A DNA stretch of 64,000 nt, from assembly GCA_029531795.1 (NCBI GenBank), contig JAPEIS010000006.1, positions 1,798,001 to 1,862,000 of the forward strand. The letters run 5' to 3'. This DNA comes from Sclerotinia nivalis. Lineage: Eukaryota; Ascomycota; Leotiomycetes; Helotiales; Sclerotiniaceae. This document shows, in pieces, positions 1 to 9,676 of this stretch. The notes below the pieces were generated by a model. It did not search any database. It saw only the letters and a list, made by a program, of their open reading frames with translations, and had not been told where the DNA came from. Every line of letters starts with the position of its first letter. Position 1 is the stretch's first letter. The position numbers and the translations under genes were made by a program.

Positions 1-446
1 AAGGGGCAAAGAATAGTAAATCACTATGATATGAATTACAGCCGCCAAACAGGATATTCTATGCATCCGATGGGCCGTTCGCTGTAGGGATTCATATCAG
101 ACCAGTGTATTAATTCCTTATGATGTATAAATACAACCCTGTTATATCCATTCCAATGTTGATTACCATGTAGAAGAACTATTAAATAGATTAAATGACA
201 AAGAAATCAACTCCGCCTCTAATAAAGTCAAATGATATTCCTCTTTGATGTAACACAGTCCCAAGTATCTCTACAATATTAAAACTCCGGAACTCCTCCA
301 ACCGGCCCCTTTCTTTATCTTATCGCAGCCGAGGCGGGGAGAAAAGCGCAGGTACATATTGATTTTCTCCATACAACGTCATTGTGAAAAACAACTTAAA
401 GTCTCTGAAAGTATTTTTTTTACAAACCCATCAACTTACCACCAAA
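1..446. other. upstream intergenic region, no gene seen
   Basis: No open frame here resembles a protein. The last part before position 447 is the promoter and 5' leader of the PGAM-family gene. No RNA gene or repeat was recognised. Confidence 0.5.
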
Positions 447-1569
447 ATGTCTTCCAAATCTCCACGTTCGTTGACAACAATTTATGTAACTCGCCATGGC
501 GTAAGTTGTCTCTTAAAGTTTGCGCTCAACCAAAACTGACGTTCTCAAGTTTCGCTCAAATTGGATTGTCGATCGTAAGCACTCCATTTTCTTTTTGGTT
601 GTATTTTGATATGAGCCAATAAGCTTATATTTCCACAAAGCTGTGACAGGTACATACACTGCAAATATCCCAACTCCTACCGGTATACCCAGCGATCCCG
701 CGCTTGCAGGATATGGCGAAGCCCAAGCCGCGGAACTTGGCCTCCATCTAAGCACACTGTCTCCACCCATCGAACGAATTTACTCCTCTCCCTTCTACCG
801 CTGCATCCAAACGATCTCCCCTCTTATACCACACCTCTCTTCCACAACAGCCGACCCTGCGACTCTCAAGATCCGCGGCGAAAATGGACTCGGTGAATGG
901 TATGGCACCGCTCGATTCGATCATCCCAGTCCTGCAACCCCTGAGTTATTACATTCTTTATTCCCAGCATATGACAAAGAGTATGTGCCGAAGATTCGAC
1001 CTAGCGTTAATGGAGAGAGTATAGAGACATTGCATGATAGAACGGCGTATGCGTTACATAGAGTCATAGAAGATGCGGATAGGGAGGGTGTCAAGGCTAT
1101 TGTTATATGCACGCACGCTGCAACGTTAATAGCAATTGGAAGATGTTTGACAGGAAGAATGCCGGAGGATGTAGGCGAGGAGGATTTTAGACCTTTTACC
1201 TGCGGATTGAGTGTCTTCGAGAGAAAGGAGAGTGGAAGTGAGGTAGGAAAGGAAGTGGATATGTGGAAGGGTCAAGAAGAGAAAATTCCTGAAGTGGGAT
1301 GGAGAAATGGTAATGGTGTGGGTGGTGGTTGGGAAATTAAGAAAAATGGTGATTGTAGCTTCTTAAGTGGAGGGGAAGAGCGAGGATGGTGAGTTGCTTC
1401 TTTTTACTGGAATATAGGAATGACATGCACTAATTTTTCTAGGCGTTTCTCTGGAGATGAATCATTTTCTACCACTCCAGCCTTGCCAGCTTTAGACGCT
1501 GGATCTGCGCTCGGGGTTGTTATCGAAGGGAACAAACCAGCAAACCATCCTGAACCATCGAGATTGTAA
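447..1569 (+). CDS. Histidine phosphatase (phosphoglycerate mutase-like) family protein
   Basis: Four exons: 447-500, 550-574, 641-1388 and 1443-1569, giving 317 residues in one frame. Exon 1 ends exactly on the catalytic RHG motif (residues 16-18). The 25-nt second exon encodes FRSNWIVD, which continues the motif as RHGFRSNW, typical of this fungal family. Exon 3 carries YSSPFYR with a phosphate-pocket Arg near residue 80, GEWYG, and the second catalytic His in CTHAATL near residue 185. The last intron has a CTAAT branch site. The C-terminus WRFSGDESF recalls fungal proteins related to the TFIIIC 55-kDa subunit (Tfc7), which carries a PGAM-like domain; that identity is a suggestion from memory. 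What is seen is the phosphatase fold signature; the substrate is unknown. Confidence 0.88.
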
Positions 1570-2064
1570 TGATGCACTCTGGAATGGAATATTTTAGAGG
1601 TTCACAATTTTGAAAAAATCTTGGATATACCTTAGACCAAACTTTGAATATAGAAGAAGACGATACCCGGCGAGCACGGCGGATAGTTTTGTATACAAGA
1701 GAATCATAGAAGATTGATATCTTAGACACCAGAAATAATACAACAATCTCTTTAAATTACATAAAGCAGTCTATACAAGAACAGGCCATGCAAAACCATC
1801 AAATGTAGTATGTGTATATCTATAGATTTCCCCGCAACCGGCGAATCAAATTGCACACCAAAATAAAATCCTAGATAAGCATCGAGCTTGAAAGAGTATT
1901 TGATTGTCAAATCTGCATCGAGAAACTGACGAGGAGTATGAGGCCTAGGTATTTTCAACCTTAGTGTGTGTTGTAGGGCCTAGATGATTCTGGTGTTCGA
2001 TCTATTTCGTCCATAGCGTGATCCCCTACTAAGGACAAAAGTGTGGTATTTTCATATTTCACAC
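1570..2064. other. intergenic region between convergent genes
   Basis: About 0.5 kb between the stop codons of the converging PGAM-family and acid phosphatase genes. It should hold both 3' UTRs. No coding potential was recognised on either strand. Confidence 0.5.
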
Positions 2065-3722
2065 CTAATATCCTGCGGGCTCTTTAACCTTTGGAAAAGC
2101 CGGTGCATCTATGTTGTTCAAGCAATCCTTCTTCCAGTGAGCAGGAGTATACTTGTCCACTATGTTTTTGAATTCCGCCTAGAAATGATCAGTCAATGCC
2201 CTATAGGGGGTTTTGAAAGTGGACAAATACCAATGTGCAAAATGAGTCGTCGCCCTCAAGGTGTTTGCCTTGTGGCCTACAACCAGGAACTTTCATAACC
2301 TTATCATTGTACCGAATTCTAACATAATAACCATCTAGCTTAGATCTCTCCGTTTCTGAAAGATCACGAAGCTTTCTCCTTGCGATACCAACTGGACCTG
2401 CTTCAGTTTGTTTACCCAACCCGAATATCGAAAGCAGTCCTTTTCCGGTACTGCGAGCTCTGGACGGCTCATATTTGGGTTCCTCAAACGAGGATTGTTT
2501 TTTGCGAAACATCTCTAAAGCAATGTGAGACGTATACGGTGGCCAAGGCTCGCCTTCGAACGCCCCTAGACTAGAAAGAACGGCGGCGAGAGTGGTATCG
2601 TGACAACCACTCAAGCCAAGCTTTATAGCCTTCTCACCTCCTCTACCAATGCCAGTCGAACCATCCTCACCACCGGTTTCTAGCAGTCCATCTTGGCCGT
2701 TGTGCTCAACACTTCCAACCATTCTCGACACCAGATCTCCCATTAGCCCTCCGATGCCTAGAGAGCGATACTCTTCTGACTCTTTATATCCGGTGAACCA
2801 TTCCTCCACTCCTATTTTTTCTATAATGGCCCGACCTTTCTTATCATAGAACTCTTTTGGTAATCTGGTTTCGGGACCATGGGCTAGGGTGGAATTTATA
2901 GTATCCATGATACCAGAAAGTCTGGGATGAGAATCGACAGCTACTCGTTTACTTGAATCGGGCATCCACTTGCTGATAAGTTTATTTAGATATTCCATTT
3001 CGTCTGTCTGGTTCCAATGATCGGCAGTTCGCTGCGCGAAAGCTCTCGACAGTTGCGCAAACCTTCTGCAACCACTATCGTTTGGGAACAAAGTCTCATC
3101 TGGAAGCTAAGTGGTTAGCAGTGAGCTTCGGGATTGAGGACTTGCAGAATATACCAGAAGGCGCGCGTGTGATGATAGTTGGCGGGGGGCAAGATGCAGC
3201 GCGTGAGTTAGGTGGATACATGCCCAAGAAGGCCTCTTGTAGTGATTCCAGAGCTCTTGGGATGGGCGTGGCGCGAAGGTACATAAAATCGGTATTGTGA
3301 ATCATTGGAGGTAGAAATTGCAATTGGTCAATGTAAAGTCTTCGAAGTCGTGTTCCCAACTGCGAAGTTGTTTCTCTCCCCTTATCTGTCAATTCACCTA
3401 GATTGCAAACATCATCCACCTCTCCTCGAGGCCCTCGTGCAATAGTAGGGCCATCATCACTATCAAATGTTTCCAAGCGACGTCTCCATTGAAGGGGAGT
3501 CCAGTCTGAGGAATTAGCTTCCATTGTAGCAGTCACCATTCGCCGAGCTGCCGAACAATACGGCCAGTAGGCTTTCAGACCAGCATTTTGAAATCTCGCG
3601 GAAACTGGGCTTCGCTCTCCATGTCGAAGGAGAACCTGAACAAGTTGCAACTGTAGATCTTCTGGATACAGCCTTTTAAGCTCCTCTTGTGAATATGGTC
3701 CACGGGGTTCTAATGTAGTCAT
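2065..3722 (-). CDS. Histidine acid phosphatase family protein
   Basis: Three exons on the minus strand: 3722-3155, 3099-2231 and 2178-2065, giving 516 residues with phase kept at both junctions. The N-terminal half holds LLRHGERSP, the RHGxRxP nucleophile motif of the branch-2 histidine phosphatases. The middle exon holds GCHDTTLAAVLSSLG, where the HD pair supplies the proton donor. The 37-residue last exon restores the usual family C-terminus (it begins AEFKNIVDKYTP); without it the frame would end soon after SFCTL. No signal peptide is seen, so an intracellular role similar to ACP6/lysophosphatidic acid phosphatase-type proteins is more likely than a secreted phytase; that is inference. 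A run of ACGT repeats lies just upstream of the start. Confidence 0.9.
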
Positions 3723-4046
3723 TTTTTGTGATACCTTTTTTAGGTATTGTAACGGAACACGTACGTACGTACGTACGTACTTGAAAATTCAAGCTGTAAA
3801 CTAAACCTTGATGTTGATGACCTGAGCTTCTTTCTATCAAGCTTGATAACATGACAATGCTTGAAGCCGAACCGGGGTGTCGGGATAGCTTAGTAAAAAG
3901 TCCGTGCTTAGAATTTACCTTATCCATGCATATGATTATTGTTGAAATATAATTCGACCTTTAACTACTTTTTTTCTCGAATTTGCCAACTCTCACGATT
4001 TCCTGCTCCGTGAGTCAAGTCATACTGTGAGCGTGAGACGGGTGAC
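3723..4046. promoter_or_regulatory. divergent promoter between acid phosphatase and PPR genes
   Basis: About 320 bp separate the start codons of two divergent genes, so both core promoters must lie here. The (ACGT)n tract at 3759-3780 is the only conspicuous element; no TATA box was identified with confidence. Confidence 0.5.
3759..3780. repeat. (ACGT)5.5 self-complementary microsatellite
   Basis: Five and a half uninterrupted copies of ACGT. The unit is its own reverse complement, so the tract can fold back or pair with itself. It sits about 37 bp upstream of the acid phosphatase start codon. Confidence 0.95.
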
Positions 4047-6641
4047 ATGAGCTCCCCTTATGTTTGCATAACATGCCGACGAACAATCAGTCATTTACGT
4101 CGAAACAAATCCTTCCAATGCCACTCGAAAGCGGCCTTTAACTCTCTAATCGGTGCCTCCCAAAGCTCCACGAGTGAGGAACATAAACAGAACTATGCCG
4201 AGTCGACAAGAGGATTTCAAGGCGGTGATTCTAGAGAGAGCCAAGCACTACCCCGAAGACCACCAGCTATTCGTCATGCTACTAAAGAGCCAGCAGATGC
4301 ATTGGAGTCAATGTTTGAAGATACCCTCAAGCAACAGTCGATTCGACAACCAGCTCGTGTATCAGAGCCTTTCCAGCGGACGTCATCTTCGGTGAAGTCT
4401 TACCAACATGGAGAACAATTACAAGAAATGCTCCGGAAGGAACGCCCTCTCAATGACTGTTGGTCCTTCTTCTTGGAACATTTTGGGCCTACTGCTTGGA
4501 AAAATGGTTCGATCACTCGAAGTTCATGGCCTCCCTCTCTCAAATCTGGAGTACCCTTGTTGCTGAGGCTTATACTAGATAAGAGAAAGGAGCAGCCTCT
4601 TCGTGACGATGTACCTACTTTTCCAGAAATGATAAGGGTCACGTTTGAGCTGGGTTTACTGCGTGGCACGCAATGGGTTAAAATGATAACCACATTGATT
4701 ACCAGCATTTCAGAAGTCGGTGTTGCAACAGAACAGGGACAGACATTACTAGCCGAACTTCTCAAAAGTTGGAGCATCGTTTGTCGTCGACGATCTCGAC
4801 GACTTCGAAGTCAAGAATTATCAACCGAACTAGATTCCGGCATCGTTCCTTCTTCATCTGACTGGTCAAATCTGCCAAAGCATTCCCTCCACAGTATTTT
4901 CGTGGAAAAACAACAAAATGGAATCCAATATGCATTTAGTCTTCTCACTCCCCAGTTTTCCCCAGGCGAGATGTATCAGTTGCCTACAATCGCACTGGGA
5001 ACCCTCAAGCTTCTTCTTGAACTTGATAGAACTGGAATTGGAGCAAATACTATAGGAAATGCGCAGCCACTCATGTTAAGTTTCTCAAGTATGGTCAATG
5101 CATGTTCGATGACTCTAAGTGATGCCGCTGTATATTTTCGGGATGTCCCTGAGTCCGTGGTTAATTTAGTCAAAGATGACTGGTCCACCATCAAGGAATT
5201 CGCCGAGAAGCAGAAGGTTACTAAGGATTTCAAACTTAGGGAAACTGAGCGATCCCAGCTTTTACACAAGAAAGTTGTTGATGCGCATGCTAGGAGAGAT
5301 GTGGCCTTACTAGACAAACTATGGTCGCATGCACAGAAGCTTCCAGTTTACGACCCAACTGTCAAATATGGTTCCGAGTCTGGCTTTGAATCTGGTTATC
5401 TTACGCCTGCATTTTACAACCACTTCATTTTGGTATTCATGAGTCTTAGACAGCAACCTCGAGCGATTGATGTTTGGAATCATATGATCAAGAATAATGT
5501 AACTCCAGACCTTGGTGCCTGGGATGCCCTATTGAATGGCTGCAAGGCGTCCCGCGATCCGAAAGCCCTTGAACAAGTTTGGGCCATGATGATAGCATCT
5601 GGAGAAACTCCCGATGTTACCTGTTGGACCACTAGAATCAGCGGGCTTATTCACTGTTACAAGGCAGACGATGGCATACGCGCATTGGATGAGATGGGAC
5701 GTCTATGGTTAGCTGCAGTCAGGAAAAAATATCCCAATTTCGAACTAAAGAATTCCAGAAAGTGGAAAGATGTCCACACTGGGGCTGTTAGGCCTACTAT
5801 TGCAACTGTCAATGCAGCAGTTTCTGGTCTCATAAAGATGCAAGAAATAGGAGCTGCTAATCGCATCCTTGCCTGGGCAGATCAGTGGGGCATCATTCCT
5901 GACGTCCAAACATATAACGCCCTTCTTTGGTCAATAGTCCGTGCCGGCCATGCAAATAAGACTCCAGAGCTTTTGACTTCCATGGAAGGCCAAGGCGTTC
6001 AAGCAGATGCCGCAACCTTCGTCACAATTCTAGAGCAAACCTTCGCCGATATCGATATATTGAGCCCCGAAGAACAAATAGAAGCAATAAACAGCACCTT
6101 TCTAACTATGGAGAGGATGAACGTAACGCCAAATTTGTTCTTATACAGCAAAATGATCTACCTATTGTTGCGAAGCGTACCTAAGGATATCAGCCCGGTA
6201 TCTGAGGTCATGGCACGAATGGCGCAACAAGGACTGACGCCCTCAACCTACATCTACACCATCCTCCTAGAATACTACTTCGCGCAAACCCCGCCCAATT
6301 TCCAAGCAGCAACCGCTCTCATCGAACGCGCTCAGCTAAAGGTGGGCTCCGTCGACCATATCTTCTGGGATCGTCTCATAGAGGGCTATGCGAGTGTAGG
6401 AGATACGACAACGGCCATTCATTACTTGGGCAAGGTGCAAAAATCCAAACAATTTACGAGTTGGAATACGATGAGGACGTTGTTGATGGCGCTGGTGGAG
6501 AATAATGAGTGGGACGTCGCGAAGGAGTTGGTGGATAATGCAATTTCCGATACGGGGGGACCGATCGGGCTTGAAGAAAAGGGAGTAGAGGGTCAACATA
6601 AGTTTTGGGCGCTGGCGAGGGAATTGAGGTTTTTGGGTTGA
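4047..6641 (+). CDS. Pentatricopeptide repeat (PPR) protein, probably mitochondrial
   Basis: Single-exon frame of 864 residues. The first 45 residues are rich in Arg, Lys, Ser and Cys with few acidic residues, which suits a mitochondrial presequence. PPR-type helical repeats of about 35 residues are visible from roughly residue 450 on, for example the unit with FYNHFILVF, AIDVWNHMIKNNVTPDLGAW and the following ALEQVWAMMIASGETPDV, and later TPNLFLYSKMI and LTPSTYIYTILLEYY. PPR proteins bind single-stranded organellar RNA and act in its processing, stability or translation. The exact family member is not recognised. The N-terminal 400 residues have no clear repeats. Confidence 0.85.
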   Translation: MSSPYVCITCRRTISHLRRNKSFQCHSKAAFNSLIGASQSSTSEEHKQNYAESTRGFQGGDSRESQALPRRPPAIRHATKEPADALESMFEDTLKQQSIRQPARVSEPFQRTSSSVKSYQHGEQLQEMLRKERPLNDCWSFFLEHFGPTAWKNGSITRSSWPPSLKSGVPLLLRLILDKRKEQPLRDDVPTFPEMIRVTFELGLLRGTQWVKMITTLITSISEVGVATEQGQTLLAELLKSWSIVCRRRSRRLRSQELSTELDSGIVPSSSDWSNLPKHSLHSIFVEKQQNGIQYAFSLLTPQFSPGEMYQLPTIALGTLKLLLELDRTGIGANTIGNAQPLMLSFSSMVNACSMTLSDAAVYFRDVPESVVNLVKDDWSTIKEFAEKQKVTKDFKLRETERSQLLHKKVVDAHARRDVALLDKLWSHAQKLPVYDPTVKYGSESGFESGYLTPAFYNHFILVFMSLRQQPRAIDVWNHMIKNNVTPDLGAWDALLNGCKASRDPKALEQVWAMMIASGETPDVTCWTTRISGLIHCYKADDGIRALDEMGRLWLAAVRKKYPNFELKNSRKWKDVHTGAVRPTIATVNAAVSGLIKMQEIGAANRILAWADQWGIIPDVQTYNALLWSIVRAGHANKTPELLTSMEGQGVQADAATFVTILEQTFADIDILSPEEQIEAINSTFLTMERMNVTPNLFLYSKMIYLLLRSVPKDISPVSEVMARMAQQGLTPSTYIYTILLEYYFAQTPPNFQAATALIERAQLKVGSVDHIFWDRLIEGYASVGDTTTAIHYLGKVQKSKQFTSWNTMRTLLMALVENNEWDVAKELVDNAISDTGGPIGLEEKGVEGQHKFWALARELRFLG

Positions 6642-7540
6642 GTTGAGTTGACGTGGTTACTTGTGCACTACTTGTGTAGTGTGCGAGAAGATGTAGAAAA
6701 AAGCGGCCTGCATAGATATCAATCCCCATTTATCATCTCTCCATCAATCTCGAGATCTCTAGACTCTAGACTACACAGTACTTCTGGACTAGCCGATCTA
6801 AGACGAGATTAGCCAGCCATTGGACAAGTCAGTAGATGTACGAGTATATTGGAAAAAATGTGTCAAATATCATAAGATAGGTGTGCAATAGGGAAGCAAG
6901 CAAGGCTACATATCTGTATCGTGAAATATCAAACACCATTTCATCTGATATTTAACATCGTCTCATCTCATTTGAAGCTATGAAACTTTGTCATATCACC
7001 CCAAAATCATCTTATCCTATCCACTATCCTATCATTTTAAATCATCACATCCCATGCATCCATCCTAGCCATTCTAAACATGATAAACTGGAGGTCATAA
7101 ATCAACATAAACAAAGGAAGAAAGAAATCAAACACATCGCATCTCATCTCATCTCATCCCGTCCCGTCCCGTCAAAACAATCCTCTAATAACCCAAGCCA
7201 ACTTATCTCAAATGATCAAGCCTATCAGCGATGCTGTAAAAGAAAACGAAGCTGTGAGCGTTCTGCATTCCGATTGAGAGGATCCCTACCGCTCCATTCC
7301 CTTTTCCGTTTCCATGAATATTGACTCCCAATCCAGCCCAATGCCATTGCATCCATCCAGGCATGCAACCAAGCAGCCAAAACCCATAATAATAAACCTA
7401 TTCATCTACCAAAATTTCTGCCTAGACCCTAATTCCAAGCAATAATACTCCTGTTGTGTTGATTGTCGTTTCATATCCCATCATATGTACCATCTCTCAT
7501 TTCATATATCCACACTCCATAATACCTGCAATATTCACAA
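6642..7540. other. intergenic region between convergent genes
   Basis: Lies between the PPR stop and the F-box protein stop. It contains low-complexity runs of TCATC and CCCGT units around 7138-7173 and AT-rich stretches, as expected for two 3' UTRs. No convincing gene was found. Confidence 0.5.
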
Positions 7541-9676
7541 TCACATGATTGCGCACGCACTGCTTCTCGCCCTTCTTCTCCTTCCAACTCCACCAGCAGC
7601 CACCCCACCTTCCTCTTCATCTGCATGCAACAGCTGCGCTTCTCTCGCCCTCCTCCTTCTCCTTCTAATTCCCGCACCATCTGCCCCCGCCTCTTCATTC
7701 GCCATCATATATTCAGTCCATTTTCTCTCCAACCTCGCCGCTGCGGAAAGATCCCCCCTTAGCACTCGCTTCGTATGTTCATCCACGGTCAATTGCCAAC
7801 CATAAAAACATTTGAGTGTGATTATCTCCGTTGGGAATGTATATCTATTTACATCATTGTCTGGCTTCGTTATTTCCGAGTTTCGAGATAGGACTTCGCG
7901 AATTCCAGTCCACGTGACATTTGAGCAATCGAATACTACCATGCGCAGACCAGTGCAGGGACGTGATCGTGAATTTGTTGTACGTGAAGATCGCAGACGA
8001 ACCATGGTCGCTGCTTCGGCGAGGATTAGATCGCTAATCCTCGTGTTATCCATATCAATATTTTGGAGACTGGTGCAGGCACGGATAACAGGAAGCATAC
8101 CAGTATCGCCTAGGTTCTCGCAGTAGCTCAGTGAGAGGTGTTGGAGAGTGGGAGCGCAAGGAGCCTTAGCGAGGTGATTGGATAGTAAGTTATTTGTGAG
8201 TTCAATGAGATCTTCCAAGTCTAGATGTGTTAGACGTGGAGTGGTAGCTAAGACCGCCTCCAGTGCACTGTCTGTTAATGCAAGGCATCCACTCAATTGC
8301 AGGCCTTCCAAATCCCGACATACATGGGCAAGTGATTTTACTCCCACGTCAGTCAATCTATTACAGCGGCTCAAATCCAAATGTCGAAGTCTTCGTTGTG
8401 GAACCAACGGAGCATCGGTAAAGACGTCGAGTTCTGGGTTTTTACCATGGATCATTGTTTTGAGAATATTATCAGTGATATCTGTACAGCCGCTAAGAAC
8501 GAGTCGCTCAAGTTGATTGGTCTCGAATATTAGAAGTGCCAGATCCTCATTTTCGAGGCCCCTGACTTCTCCGGCGCGAAGATCCTTCAATTTCGGACAG
8601 CCTTGAATGACAAGCTGTAAACCAAGCGCATCCATGTGAGTACACCATGAAACATTGAACATCTCAAGATGTGGACAGGATTGTGCTATGATCTTGCACG
8701 TTGCATTTGTGACAGCCGACAATCCAGTGAGATTAAGGTTGGCTAATCTTCCGTTGCTTTTCAAAAGGTTGTGTAGAGTTGCTTTCTGAAAATTTCGACA
8801 TCCTTCAAGAGTTGCATTTATGAGATTCCTGCATGCCTTCACGACCACTTCTGCACGCTTATAATGCTCGACCTGTACACAACCTCGGAGGTTCAAATCT
8901 TTGATAAAGGGACCTGCCGATACAATGATCTTCGCCAAAGACTCGGCAGGTATTTCGGCATAAAATTCCGAGGCATCGAAGCATGTCCAGAGCTGTCCAT
9001 CAAAACAAGTTTTATGAAAATCTCGACAAGTATTGGAAGCTCTTACCAATTCCTTTGGCTTCAGGAATGCGAAAATATGCAACTTGATTTCGTGCGGCAT
9101 TTCTTCCCAAAATTTGAAGTTGTTGTTTTTGGAGAGTTTAGGTTTTGCTGTCAAGGGTTCTGTAAAATAATCCTCGACGATTTCTAGAATCGCAGATGAA
9201 GAAGACGCAGGTCTCTTTACATCCGCGATGGACAGTTGTTTTAGCTCCTGCGGAAGAGTTGATACACCAGCCATAGCTTCGTTCTCGATACGCCGAATAG
9301 CAATGTGACGATATACTGGATCATAGTATGGAGTATCGGGACCTGGAGTGGCTGGCATTGAATCTACTTCTGAGGTTAGTCCTGAGGCTGGGCCCGAGGC
9401 TGGCGCTCCAGAAGAACGTCCTTCTATTGTTGACTGGGTCGCAGGACTCTCCGACATTAGGGGAGCGAAACTTATACAGGAAAGTGTAGACCTGCTACCA
9501 TATGGACTAGTCTTCGCTCGTTTCCGACTGAACTGTGCGAGTGTAGGCGAGGAAGATATCCTTTGAAGCCATTTACCTTTGGACTTCACAGGTCTTTCGT
9601 CGTTCATGGTCGGTGCTGGACTTTCGACTGGAGTTGAGAACCCCGCCATAGTGTTGACTGAAGCCTGAGAGGTCAT
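7541..9676 (-). CDS. F-box/leucine-rich-repeat protein with C-terminal CaaX box
   Basis: Intronless frame of 711 residues. Residues 1-180 are disordered and Ser/Thr/Pro-rich. An F-box (WEEMPHEIKLHIFAFL, about 190-230) follows, then a long row of cysteine-containing LRRs with the LNLRGC, LNLTGLS, LVLSGC, LDLSRCNRLTD, LQLSGCLALTD and LSLSYCENLGD units seen in Grr1/FBXL/AMN1-type proteins. Such proteins are the substrate-binding subunits of SCF ubiquitin ligases, joining Skp1 through the F-box. After an Arg/Ala-rich linker the protein ends in ...SACAIM. CAIM fits the CaaX prenylation signal, and Met at the last position favours farnesyl transfer. A membrane-tethered SCF receptor, as in animal FBXL2, is therefore possible; prenylation is inferred. 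Confidence 0.9.
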   Translation of the reverse strand: MTSQASVNTMAGFSTPVESPAPTMNDERPVKSKGKWLQRISSSPTLAQFSRKRAKTSPYGSRSTLSCISFAPLMSESPATQSTIEGRSSGAPASGPASGLTSEVDSMPATPGPDTPYYDPVYRHIAIRRIENEAMAGVSTLPQELKQLSIADVKRPASSSSAILEIVEDYFTEPLTAKPKLSKNNNFKFWEEMPHEIKLHIFAFLKPKELVRASNTCRDFHKTCFDGQLWTCFDASEFYAEIPAESLAKIIVSAGPFIKDLNLRGCVQVEHYKRAEVVVKACRNLINATLEGCRNFQKATLHNLLKSNGRLANLNLTGLSAVTNATCKIIAQSCPHLEMFNVSWCTHMDALGLQLVIQGCPKLKDLRAGEVRGLENEDLALLIFETNQLERLVLSGCTDITDNILKTMIHGKNPELDVFTDAPLVPQRRLRHLDLSRCNRLTDVGVKSLAHVCRDLEGLQLSGCLALTDSALEAVLATTPRLTHLDLEDLIELTNNLLSNHLAKAPCAPTLQHLSLSYCENLGDTGMLPVIRACTSLQNIDMDNTRISDLILAEAATMVRLRSSRTTNSRSRPCTGLRMVVFDCSNVTWTGIREVLSRNSEITKPDNDVNRYTFPTEIITLKCFYGWQLTVDEHTKRVLRGDLSAAARLERKWTEYMMANEEAGADGAGIRRRRRRAREAQLLHADEEEGGVAAGGVGRRRRARSSACAIM

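Noticed and set aside
447..3722. Two histidine-phosphatase genes as a functional pair
   Set aside because: They belong to different branches of the superfamily with different folds around the core; convergent adjacency alone is weak evidence.
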